This document shows, piece after piece, positions 32,535 to 44,356 of a stretch of DNA of 64,000 bases; the stretch's first letter is position 1; each line of letters starts with the position of its first letter. The position numbers and the translations under genes were made by a program. The DNA comes from Nemopilema nomurai (taxonomy: Eukaryota > Cnidaria > Scyphozoa > Rhizostomeae > Rhizostomatidae): the NCBI GenBank assembly GCA_003864495.1, contig ML133493.1:3231820-3295819 (forward strand), read 5' to 3'. The notes under the pieces are model-generated. The model saw only the letters and a program-made list of their open reading frames with translations, did not search any database and was not told where the DNA came from.

Positions 32535-33420
32535 GCTATCAAGCTTATAAAATTTAGCTATTGCCTCGGTTTTTGACAAATTTGTTGGACAGAGACTGCG
32601 TGCATGAGAAGCCGCTGCATGTTACATCATTTCACATGCTTGGTCAAAAAGGCGCTTGTCGATTTCACTCGGCAGTCTATCTAAAAATGGAAAATAAAGC
32701 TCTAGTCTGAAGCATTCCAAATCTGATTCACCATCTTATCCATTGCATGGGCACATCATTCTGTTTCAGTATGATGGCATTCAACAAAAGATAACTTGGT
32801 AGAAACCAGAACATCAAGATTAAGCAGCTGCCAATCTTAGCCAATGTCAGTACCGACCCTCAACTAAAGCTGAGGCTTTCTTAGCAGTGGAGTGAAACTT
32901 TGATCAGAACATTGAGGAGAGTTTTTTTAAAAACACATTTGCTTCCCACTTGCTCAAGAGCTAATTACTTAATGAAACTCTATGAAAACATTCTATTGCT
33001 TGATAGTGCTGATAAAAAGAGGAAGTGATAAATTACATATTATCGCCATTTCCATTTACATAAGGTAGTGGTTATTAACATATTTTGCACAAAATTAAAT
33101 ACGGCAGGACTAATAGTTGCCGCCATGTTTGCACTTCTTATAGGAATGTTTGTGTTGAAAACAGCTGTAGGTACGCGAAAGAATAAGTACTTTACTTCGT
33201 GGTAAATTTTGAAAGAAAATTTCCATATTGTTTACTGAAGGAAATTAAGTCCCTGCTTGTTACGTCACCGATGCATTATAATTGACCTAATTCTCGCATG
33301 ATTGGGTCACAAAACTCAACCGATGGTTTGAGGCTCACTTGTTGGCATCAACAAAAAGAGGCACAAGCACCACAATTACGGTGACCAAGTTGTCTCAGGA
33401 AAGTTGCTGCATAGACAACC
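32535..33420. other. Upstream region of the secreted oxidase-like gene
   Basis: AT-rich, no gene visible. It must contain the promoter and 5' UTR of the gene starting at 33421. Confidence 0.4.
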
Positions 33421-36400
33421 ATGGAGATGCTAGTCTTAGTCATGCTAACAATCGCATTTTCAGTGACTCCTGGTGCGGCCTACAGTCCGTAAGTGATTTA
33501 TGTTACCAGATATTTGATTCCAATTTGCTGCCCAGTACAACGACAAGTTAATTTGCGAAGGCGATAATAAACCATCTGGAAGACTAGTTAGCTTGGAGAT
33601 CCTTGGTCTATTGAAAATCCAATTTGTTTTGAAAATTACGATAAATAGTTAAAAAGGAAAAGGAATGCTAGACATTAAGGACAATTTTCATACAATAAAC
33701 AGTTGTCATAAAAAGCTAATAGGGCTTCTAAAGAAAATTATTTACTTCTTTAGTCCTTAAGTGTAAAACTAATTATCTAGTTTAAAAAATCTATAGCATG
33801 AACTTCAATGATGTCCACATGTTTTAGTAACATCCTCCCATGCAAAAAGACGGCTTTTTATTTGCCTTTAAAAAAATGTGATCGATCATGATGGAAAAGA
33901 GCAGATGTATGGGATGATGAAAATTGGTCTGAAACATCTAAACCACCCTTAAACAGGCAGATCTGTGTCGAATAACGAAGAAATAAAAGCAAAGGCGCAT
34001 GATGTATGATCACAGCACTATGGTTAAAACGTTCGATACGATGCTAATAGTATTTTGTCTAGTGACATTTTTGTCCGATTCAACAGAAGAGTGAGTTTTG
34101 CAACGGTCACTCTTATTATTAAGTTATTTGACTTTATGTTTCAGCTATAAATTGAATATTGACTGTCACTGCTATATGAGCTGTTTTAGCGAAAGCTTTG
34201 AGAAAAATTTCTTGTGCATCAAGGATCAAAGATGTCCCCAGGACAAATAGTTAAAGATGTTTATGGGGAGAATAGAGAACAATAGAGAACTTCGTTCACT
34301 TTCCCTTTACATTTATTTTACGGGGTGGAAAAATGAATGAAAAAAAGCAATCTCTGAATTGACGTCATTTTAAATGTCTTGATAAGCACTTCTCTGTATG
34401 TATTTACACACTTCTAGACACGTGACGAAAGATGGAATGCCACTCGTTATCAATGGACCCCGAAGTTTATCCGATCGCATTGCAATCGTGGGTGCAGGTG
34501 TATCGGGCATCAATATGGCGACAATGCTTAAAAGCCGCGGATTCGAAAACATTGTCATCTACGAACGAAACAACCGCATCGGAGGCAAGTCAATGTCGAT
34601 CAGGGATGACGAAGGAACGGTCCAAGAGCTTGGCTCCTGTTGCACTGGCCCTGGCTATGAGGACAACATCATGGAAATAATCAATGAGTATGCACCTGGA
34701 GAGCTCATTCCCAGGCCTCTTGGTGACGTGTGGTTGGACGGTGCTGACAATGCTACGTCATATGGGAATTTCGTCGTGCAGCAAGCTATGGACCACTTCC
34801 AAACTACCAACATAGAAGAGGCCATGATGAAGCTTGCTGAGCAGATTAAAAACTACATCAATATTCACAAGAGTCTTTTCCCTGATTACGAGTTTGAATT
34901 GATGCCAAGACCGAGCAAAGATGTGCTGCAAAAGTTAAGATGCACCTACTTGCAATTCCTGAAGTCACACAAGCTGGAGGGCCTACTGCCCTTGCTGATT
35001 GTCTCACACACGCTTCAGGGTTATCGGTACTTGGATGAAGTAAGTGCCGTTTATGGTCTGATGTGGAACACACCGTTCCTCATGAAGTCCTTCATTGACA
35101 TGATGAAAGGTGGCGCAGCACCACGTGAGTATACTTGATCGGTATGCAATGTGATAGAATAACATTCAATGTAATACAGTGTGATACAATATAGTGTAAC
35201 TGAATACAGTACAGTACAGTATGATATTATACTGTACAATACAATATAATACAATGCAGTAAAGTACAGTACATTACAATACAGTATAGTACAATACAGT
35301 ACAGTACAATACAGTACAGTACAGTACAATACAGTACAGTACAGTACAATACAGTATAGAACAGAACAGTGCAATAAAATACAATACAGTATAGTACAGT
35401 AAAATACAATACAGTTCAGAACAATACGATACAGTCTAACACAGTATAGCACAACGTTGTGCTTAGGATATGATTTGCAAACGAACCAAACATTTGCCCG
35501 ATGAACATATGAACATAAGTTCAGCTGAAAATGAAATGATAAAGTTCAATTCAACCACTTTGAAGTATGCTAAATAAGTCGTATTTGGAGACAAAGCAGC
35601 TGCCCTTTTGTAGGTACATACATGTTGCGAATTGGATTCCAACATTTGTGGGAAAGGGTGGCACATGAAAACAATTTGAATGTCAAACTCAACACTAAAA
35701 TAAAGGCAATATACCGGAACGAGGACAGCGTGCGAGTGTGTGATCATGCTGATCATTGTTACACGCATGACTTCTTGATATGGAGTGGAGAAGCAAAGAG
35801 AAGTTTGGATGTGATTGATACCCCTCACTGGAAGGAAGTTAAGCTGTTCTCGGCGTTGTCCCCGGATTACATGGTGAGCTCTTTAGTTCACCTGAAAGGA
35901 GGTAGGTCGAAAGTTTTCTGCGTTGCATTTGCGTTTGATTATGCTCCAACTCTTAACACCACTTGCTAGCCAGTGTGCATGACACGCTGCAACAGTGCAG
36001 TTTCTTTTACAATAGCTAGAAATAGCGGAACCAGTTTATATTCTTAGAGTAACTTTCCGCCCGACACTCCCCAGCGTATACAAGCGTCATAAAAAGGCCA
36101 AAAGCTGACAAAATAGCACACCAGAAGGGGTAGGGAGAGGTAGGGATAATTCTTCAATAGAAATTCGAAGAAATATTATGCTTCATGGAATGCTACCACG
36201 AAAAGAGTAAAATACATTTGAAAGCATTAACGACATGCAAAATGAAGGTATTTAAGAGGTTAGAGCCTTTCTGAAAGTAGTTTTTGGTCCTGAAACAGAA
36301 ATCATTTGTGAACAAGCAAAACTAGAAAACATAAAACATAGATATGAAAAACTCTTTTAGGTAAGGAAATAGTTACGTTTCAAGCATACTAAGGACACAA

Positions 36401-37141
36401 GAAAATAGGGTGACAGAAAAAAAATAATGCATGCATGTTGTTAAGCATGACACACCCTTCATATAGCAATGTGGCCTTCGATGGAAAAGAGTTCACTTTT
36501 TATGAGTTACATAACTGTCTTAAACTTTTCAGCAAGATGATGATGTCAATTATTCAGTAATTCTACAGATAAGTAACTAAACAATGTTACTTATCGATGC
36601 TTGTGCATAACAGGACCAGCAGAAAATGCATCAAGAGCAGTTTTCTTTTTTGAAAAAATTCTTCTAATGAGTTTATCCAAACGATTCTGCTCTAGGAAAG
36701 AGTAGTAAGACAGGAACTGGCTACTGGCTGGACAACGTCATCAATAAGCGAAGCATGTCAGTTTGGGCGTCTCGCGATACAAAAAAAGTGTTTGAGCTTG
36801 GAGGAGTCCCTTCAACGGCGCAAAATTCTGTTGATAAGTACCGATTCGAGCTCGCATATCAGTACAGCCCAACAAGACCGTGCAAGCCAAAACGGAAGGC
36901 ACTGCTCCACTTCTATGAAACCGGAGCAATCATGCCAGAAATCACGCGACAAAACGTTTGGAGATACTTCCCTCACTACTCAGTGGACAAAGCAGCTGAT
37001 GGGTACCTATGGGACATACTGGAAATGCAAGGCCATTCTAAGACATGGTTCATTGGCTCTTCCGTTAGCTTTGAATCGCTGAAAAGTGTGGTGGAGTACA
37101 ACAAACTATTATTGAGTTTGATGAGACCAGTCGGGCATTAA
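33421..37141 (+). CDS. Secreted FAD-dependent amine-oxidase-like protein, 4 exons
   Basis: Exons 33421-33488, 34418-35124, 35614-35901 and 36696-37141 join in phase to 1509 nt, 502 aa. Exon 1 is almost entirely a signal peptide (MEMLVLVMLTIAFSVTPGAA). Exon 2 opens with the dinucleotide-binding fold of flavin amine oxidases: IAIVGAGVSGINMATMLKS, an acidic residue at the end of strand 2 (VIYERNNRIGGKS), and the RIGG motif. The rest (YRYLDEVSAVYG, LRIGFQHLWERVA, FLIWSGEAKRSL) matches the general layout of NAD(P)-binding amine oxidoreductases but is divergent. The C-terminal part holds the second FAD contacts in the family; I cannot point to a clean motif there. The substrate is unknown. An export role or luminal location is inferred from the signal peptide. 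Confidence 0.85.
35150..35457. repeat. CAGTA / TACAATACAG minisatellite in intron 2
   Basis: About 300 bp of degenerate repeats of ACAGT, ACAAT and ATACAGTACAGTACA starting 25 bp after the donor at 35125. On the minus strand it gives false TATLYC-type ORFs. It occupies much of a 489-bp intron of the oxidase-like gene. Confidence 0.92.
35902..36695. other. Intron 3 of the oxidase-like gene
   Basis: AT-rich intron between the exon ending VHLKGG and the one starting KSSKTGTGYWLDN. Nothing else is visible. Confidence 0.45.
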
Positions 37142-38733
37142 GCATAAGACACTGCCGAGTATCAGTATTCTAGCATTGGTCAGTGTCTCCATTTAAAGAC
37201 AATATTATGGACACGATGCATCAGAAATGCTTTGTTGGGGTATCATGTGAGAACAGCTGTCATGAATGCATATAATACCAGATTGTGAACATTTTTTTGT
37301 ATTTTTCATTCTTGCCTCGTAGCCTGGCCTATTGTCGAAATGAACAAAAAGCAGCGATGAACATAAACGATGCCAAACAGGATCCTTGTACCATGGCAAA
37401 TGAAATAATAGCCTTGTCTTTATTTTTCAAAACAAGAAGCTTCTAGATTTTTCTAGAGTTAGCTGCGAAATTTCTTTTGCAATGGACAAGCCTTTTGCTC
37501 TCATTGGCTTCAATCACCCTTGAAATAACTAAAAGCAGATTGATGCTTCCCAGCAGTTGGTGATTAAAACAAAAAGTATGTAAATTGAAAGATGAAACGT
37601 GTATTTTACAAACACATAGTCAATCCTAAAAGAGCAGCTTCAACAGAGAATAAGCCATATTAACCAGAGAAAACATAGGGGAATAATTATCAGTACAATA
37701 ATACAAACAATGATTTTCCATACGCTGGTACCCTTTAGGTGAAACTGCTGAAACTATTCTTTCTTGAGATATAGAAGCCTGAAATCACTTTTTCATATTT
37801 CAAATGCATTCAGAGAAATTAGTGGTGCTAATGCAGTTGGGAAAAGGTGTGAGAAATTTTACTGTCAGCAATAGTCTATTCAGCACACTATTCTAGCAGC
37901 CACGGAACAAAATCAAAGTATCGTTAGAGCAATTCATACTGAGTTAGTTCAAGCAACTATATTGTGAGAGACTCACGTAGAAACGCAATGGGTTAATGCA
38001 AATAAATTAATCTTGAAATCGCTAGCAAAGAATGAGAATAAAGGGGCAGAGTCATAATAATGCAGAAAACAAAATTCATCATGCATAAAGAAGGCATCTT
38101 TCGAATCAGCTACTGGAAACATTTACGTAGATGATCAAATGGCTGACGAAAATATAAATGCAGTTCCCGTGTGTTGGAATGTAAGAGAATAAAAAAATGT
38201 GAGTGATATTCAAAGACTTTAAAGGGAAAATGTCCGTTTTCTGATCACTAGGAATGGGAGGCATCGATGTTTCAAGGGTATCACCCGTTGGAAGTGTCAA
38301 AAAAGGGTTTCCCCAAACTACGCCAATTTTAATTCAAATATTTTGTGACTGCTACTCAGTAAAGATGCAGACATTTTCCTTTACTCATTTATCAGCGGCG
38401 AAGAGTACGAAACCATTTTCATCTAATCTTATAAAAATGAGAAAGGCTACATCCGAAAATGTTTTTGCATCTCCAACTCAAATCGAAGAAACTCCCGACT
38501 ACTGACTTTGTTACATTAATCCGAAATTCAGCGACGGCCATTTTACAAAAATCCATGCCTACCAATGCCAGGCTTATTTTTGCATGAAGTGCAAAGGCTC
38601 AAACCAAACAGTGAATCTTTAGTCTGAACTAAAAAAAACTAAAAATGTATAACATTGCTGTGAAATTTCAATCCTGCTATATCCATTAATAGTTCAAGAC
38701 AAATTAAAAAAGATCTCTCAAACATGTCCCAGT
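37142..38733. other. Intergenic between convergent genes
   Basis: Sequence between the stop codons of the oxidase-like gene (plus) and the RFGK gene (minus). The plus ORF at 38254-38505 follows a plausible acceptor (CACTAG) but has no recognisable family, so I do not call it. Confidence 0.4.
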
Positions 38734-40194
38734 CTATTTTCCAAATCGTCGTCCACCATGTGGCGACTCCCGCTCCTCTCGGTCACTACCCCTGTTTGCA
38801 TTTCCTTTGATGTTCGCAAAGGCAGACTGGAGCAGATGGTCGGGTTGACTGTCTGCTGTACCACCCTCTTCTGCTGATCCAACTTCGCTTCGACTGCCGC
38901 GTATTGCTTCTGCTAGCCCGCCTACCGAAAACAGAGGCATCGTCGGCCATTCATCAGTACTTCCAGGTAACACTGCTTCAGACAGTGTGTCGCCATTTCC
39001 TAAACCTTTTCCTGCACCATGCAATCTAAAAGTGTCGGGGCTAGAGACTGCCGGGGCACCACCGGTAACGCCCAACTTCTTGACGACTTCATCTGCGTTT
39101 CTGCTCATCAAGTTCTGACTTAGGCCATTCAATTCCGCCTGCCCGGGTTGTTGAAGTGCTTGGTTGTGGTGGTACAGCTCCGCCCATACACATTCTTCAA
39201 ACTGTTCATAAACTTTGGAATACCCAGGCGTGTTCGTGCCTAAACCCTCTGGGGACCGCATGCCTCCTGTCCCAGGGTGGAACTCCCTCCAATGGACTTT
39301 ACTGCCTCTTGTGAAGTCGCCAATGAAATGCTTGAAGCACATGTTGAGGCGCTTCAAAAGAGCATTTGTTGCTCCTACGTTTAGAAATAACGCCTTGATT
39401 TGGTTTCTAATCGGCATTATTCTGCTGGTGGTTGGCAAACCTCGTTCGTCTTTCACGGGCAATGCCGCTTGCTCACTTTCATAATAAGCCACCGAAATCA
39501 AGAAGACAGCTAAAAGCACACGTGATATCTGCAAAATAGAATAAAAACTGGTCAAAAAGGAACATGCAATGACATATTTAGCATATGTGCTTTTTAAAGG
39601 AACAGTACATTTCAGCTTATCACTAACACCAATGAAACGACAATCACTATATCATATATACAAAACAGATATTGCATTGCCTATTACAGTAGTCATGACA
39701 TAATATTTTTGAAGGGAACAAATAATTTCAAAAGTCACTGCATGGAAAGCATTTAAAAAGCGCTTCGTTGAACTCAATCTTCATTTCCGCGATTCCAAAA
39801 ACGCGGCGTCTCCTTTCTAGAATTTAAACTTCAATCCGTTTCCTTTCTTATTCTAATTAGAACTCAATTCGTATTTGCGCATCATTTCTTCTTTAACCTC
39901 CTAGACGGAGTGTATGTTCGGGCAACGAGACACACCCAAATCAATGCAATTTAAATAACAAATTGCCCTTGAAGCTCTGTCCATAAATAATAAACAGTTT
40001 AATGTGATTCCTATTCTCTTAACCTTGATTGGAAAAATATTCCTCAGAAACAAACAAAAAACTGAAATGTCCTGGGAAAGATGACGATGTGTTTTAAAAC
40101 AACAGTAACAAAATAATGGGTTTATGATGTCAGGAAATCATTTGTATTCAACGTTACTTTTTAAAATAAGAATAGAAATCAAGTCACTTACCAT
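38734..40194 (-). CDS. Secreted protein of unknown family ending in RRFGK
   Basis: Two coding exons. The start ATG (40194-40192) forms the last three bases of exon 1 and is followed directly by GTAAGT. Exon 2 (38734-39528) continues ISRVLLAVFLISVAYYESEQA, making a clear signal peptide; the total is 265 aa. The mature part has a region with LNMCFKHFIGDFTRG, VHWREFHPG and EQFEECVWAELYHHN (two visible cysteines), then a low-complexity Gly/Ser/Glu-rich tail. The protein ends HGGRRFGK, which is the classical Gly-Lys amidation and cleavage context after Arg-Phe. I do not recognise the family. It could be a neuropeptide precursor, a lineage-restricted secreted or nematocyst protein, or an unrelated secreted factor. 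A TATA box lies upstream. Confidence 0.75.
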
Positions 40195-40265
40195 TTTCGC
40201 ATCGAATGAACTCTTGATCGTAAGATTCGTGTTAAGAGACTAAGCCAAAATGATGTGGTACTCTC

Positions 40266-40273
40266 TTTATATA
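40266..40273 (-). promoter_or_regulatory. TATA box of the RFGK secreted-protein gene
   Basis: TTTATATA on plus reads TATATAAA on minus, 72 bp upstream of the start codon. A transcription start near 40240 would leave a short 5' UTR. A strong TATA box is typical of highly or cell-type-specifically expressed genes. Confidence 0.6.
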
Positions 40274-40279
40274 CTTTTT

Positions 40280-43200
40280 GACACGCCTAACCTCGAAAAA
40301 GGCAAAATTAGGCCTCATTAAAAGAACGCTTTAAACGAAGCGCTCAATTTGCTGAAGTCGATAAAAGTGACAATACCAAGCGGATTTTGCCGCACTCCAT
40401 CGCCTGCGAGTTAATGACCCCGTTTAAGATCCTACTCTCCAGAAGAAGCGGGCGCGATCGATCAAACACTTTTGTCAGTAAAAACACAAAGTCGCGAGTT
40501 TCCTTTCTTCGCTTAGCCTGCAGATGTTTGCAACTGTTAATGAACAATTTTAGAAAATTGCCTCTTGACTTCCATCTGCAAGTGAATCCCGATACATGTG
40601 GGGAGAGCATGTCAACTAGGTGAGCATGGTTGGTCTATTCATTGCATCATATTTGGTTTATTTTTCAATCGTGCAAAATTTGAACGAGAACTCTTAACTC
40701 TCCATAACGTTGAAGCAAGAAACAAGGAGTTGCCTTTCCAGGTTATATTAGAGATAAGAAGTTTAGCTAAAAAATTTGAGTTGTTTAGTTAAAATTGCAG
40801 CAAGTTTATCAAACTGCAATCGATCAGTTGGAAGGAATAAAGCATTCATAGAAAAAGTTCTTGAGCACCAGCAAGTTGCGTTTAGCGTGAAAACCTCAAA
40901 AAGCATTCAAAGGCATCGTGCGATCCCTTGAAATTCACGCTTTTGTTAAGCATATGTGAAGCTGTTGGTACGCAGTCAGATTTTGTCGAGTTCGATTTAT
41001 CAATCGAAACATGAATGAGTAAGATTTTTCGAGCCCAAGCTGCTACGTCACCCAGATTGCCATGTTCCAAATCGTTTCAGTCTCTTTAGACGAATCAGCG
41101 CGGCCTAAAACAGAATCGTTAATTGCTAAAAACAAGAAAGAAAAGAGTTTGGGAAATTTTATTCAAGCTAGCTTAGAATGTTATCGTCCCCTATTTGTTC
41201 GTCCTTAAAATACAAGTGCGACGACTATGGCAGCTGAAGCAACCTCTATCTCCATTTTGACAAAATGGAGGCTTTTGACGGTTGTATATTCGAAACAATC
41301 TTATCACGATTCGACAAAATCTGAATACACAAATGGGGCTTTCGACTCGACAAATATGAAAAGAAACGATATCATCGACCGTGTATAAAAGGATTATACT
41401 TCTCTAAGCAGCAAGAAAAAAGAAAAGTTCTTGTCATCGAAGCTTTGTCAATCTCAAATTCAGAACTAGCGGTTTCTACACTAAAAGTAATTGTGATCAA
41501 CATATCTAAGTTCCAAAAAGAATTCTTTGGGAAGTTAACATTTATCATAAATTTTGGGCTTAATCTTACTCACTTTTATCGTAACGGGATTTTTGTCCCA
41601 GCGTCAAAGTGAACAAATAGAGGCTTTTAGAGGAGATTTAGAACGCATTCGGCAGCAGGGTATTAATGGGGAAATGCTTAGCCCTAAGGTAGTCTTCGTC
41701 AGAGCAATGAGGTCACATAAGCAGCATCTATGACATGTGATGCCTCTTGTTCCACAAAACCTTCTGGGTCGAATAATAGATTGACGTTCACACAATTTTC
41801 ACCTGAAATATGGCACGCGTTCGTGTAAAAATCCACGCCTAAGGCCGATTCACGGAATAGGCCAGAAGCACGAAAATGCGTAGGTAAATGAATGCAGCAT
41901 GAAAGGAGTAGTCAGTTGACGCTTCCAATTGATTTGTCAGTATTTCTGATTGACAAGGGCCTGAAAAGGAACGCTTCGCGAGAAATGCACTACCTGAACA
42001 AAAACAGCGTTGGTGTTGCGATTGCAAAACGTCTTTCTTTGTAAACGAGCGCCGATAAAAATGGAGATACATTACGCCCAGTTGACATAATAACACAATT
42101 AAACAAGCGCTCCTTCACACTAGGGCCTAATCAAGGCTTCAAATAGAGTCATAATATTGAGTTACGCAACATGTGCATAAAAGGGTGCTCACATCACACC
42201 AATTCTCTGAACTTGGGTGTGGCTAGAGATTAGTCAGAGCGGCAATCTGCTAGTCTAATTTAAAACGTTCTAGGCAATTCTAAGTTTGTCTTTATTGAAA
42301 CATGCCAGTAAAAAGGCAAAAAGCCAACACAGACTCTCGAATCGTGTCCTTTACTTGACGTGAAGAGTCACATGGCTAAAGAGAATAGAACAATGGCATA
42401 ATGCCCGATATGGAAATGCGCGCGAAAATTGAACATGGCACAGGGAAACAGTGCATCTTAGTCACAACCCTTGAAGGGACTAGACCCAACCAGGAACAGA
42501 AAACATGGGACAATAGGGTTGGCGGTCGCCCCTTTAATGGTAACAGATTTGATGCCAGCGAAAAGCACATTTCGTTGCGTGTCTGTCGCTAAAAAAGATA
42601 CTTGATCGGGCATCAAGGCACCTGTCCTGAGAAGTAGGGCAGTCAATTTATGCTGGATGTTTTACGAATCCGTTACGTTTTTTTGGTGTCGAAAATCATT
42701 CTTGGAATGCTTTTCAAATTGTATTGACGAAAGATGGTCTGGAGGTTGGATTGATGGAGGTTAAACTTCTTGCCCTTCAAAGACTGCTGACTCTGCAAAT
42801 GGCTTAGAAGATAGAAGGAAGAGGCAGTCACAACATTCGCCGCTTTGCATAATGAGTTAGATGTTACGGTGAAGTTAAAAGATTGATGCAGTACTTAGGT
42901 GTAAAAATATGAGGCTGAGATCCAACATGGGACAGGAACAACTTTATGCCTGATGCCCGTGGGATGATATATGAAAAAAGCCTCCAACGTGTGAAGGGAT
43001 TTTCAGGTATGGCCTAGAGAAAAATTGACTTAGACCGAGCACCGGCACAAAAACATGAATTTGTGAATGTTGACTTCAGATTCCAAGAAGCATCGGACTA
43101 TCGATTTTCTTCAATGTCTTAAAGATCTTTGATATAGAAGTCAATCTCACTTTAAAACTTGAAACCACACTATAGATGCATTCATATGTGTATCAAAATT

Positions 43201-44356
43201 GAGCTCCGTTGAACTTTTAAACCCATTTAAAACTTAAAACGAATCTAATTTTCACCAAGCGTGAATACTCAAAAGAGGGTTCCCCTTCTTTCGTTTTAAG
43301 CTGCAAAGGGCGAAGTGTTGGATGATTTTCCATTGGCAGCCTACATTTGCATTCCATGCTTCATCGACTTTCTGCTCCCCAAAATAAATGGCGCTAGCGA
43401 CAATACTTGTGGTAGGTCACTCCGGTGAACAACCTATTGTTGTACCTGTACGCACCCTCTTGGAAGATACAGTACACGATAATTGCAATAAGCTGGCTGT
43501 TTTGTTGCAATCTGCTACTGGTGGCTGTGTTATGGCATAATAACAAAGATAAAAACGAGAATTCCTCAAGGTAAAGCCAGATAGAGCCAGAGGCTTTACC
43601 ACACAATGACCGTTGTACGAAGCAGATGAAAGATTTGCAAATAAAAAAGCCAATGTAAAAAGCTACCATCAAAATAATACTATTGCAAAGATTTAAAAAG
43701 GTAAACAAAACAAGGATAAATGCAAAGCTGGATGTTTATTTTGGCTTGTTGCTGAGCAACCTAAAATAAAGCTGATGTTCTTAATAACACCATAATATCA
43801 CGTAAGTACCTCTGTTTTATAGACAACCGTATCATAGACTTACAACTGAGAGGAAAAATTGAATATGAGGGATATTGCATGGTTGCAAGACAGCAGGGTT
43901 ATGGAGTTTCAAACCCAAATAACTAGTATATGCAAGCCTTATAGTATCACCTTAATGTATATTATTTACTTAAAGTTTTTAAAAATATGTCTTTGCGCTG
44001 GAAAAGCAATACAAGTTCTTGTGCATTAGACTGTACTTCAAAACTTTTTGCAAACTGGATGGTTTGCCTTCTCTTTCCGTTGACAGTTCTACAATCAATT
44101 GCTATTGTCTGGGTGGCAATCGCAATCTTTGAGACAATACACATGCTGTATGAAAGTGGGATAAAAAGTGATCACAAAATGCTTAAAACATTCAAAAAGG
44201 CGCAGAAAACATTACAACAATGGAGTGTTCTTTTTTCAGGAAGGGACATTCGAGTGGCACATAGCACTATGCACGAGTGGCACATAGCACTATGCACGAG
44301 TGACACAGTTACCAGGCACAGCAAGTAACACAAGTGTCCAGAGCAACACAAAGTGT
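40280..44356. other. About 4 kb with no supported gene
   Basis: Only short ORFs occur on either strand, none with a recognisable domain. There are TATA-like motifs on the plus strand at 41384-41390 (TATAAAA) and 42176-42183 (CATAAAAG), each followed by A-rich leader-like sequence, so a short-exon or lineage-specific gene could be hidden here. The ORF at 43987-44328 has one hydrophobic stretch (VCLLFPLTVLQSIAIVWVAIA) but no family or splice support. A 23-bp direct repeat (GAGTGGCACATAGCACTATGCAC) occurs twice at about 44253-44298. Confidence 0.4.

Noticed and set aside
35051..35452. Minus ORFs rich in LYC and TVLYCT
   Set aside because: They translate the CAGTA minisatellite and the antisense of an oxidase exon.
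41384..42183. TATA-like motifs on the plus strand at 41384 and 42176
   Set aside because: No coding exon could be connected to them, so no promoter is called; kept only as a note in the gene-poor region.
43987..44328. Plus ORF of 113 codons with a hydrophobic segment
   Set aside because: No family match, no splice or promoter context, and its end overlaps a 23-bp tandem repeat and the 3' flank of AASDHPPT.
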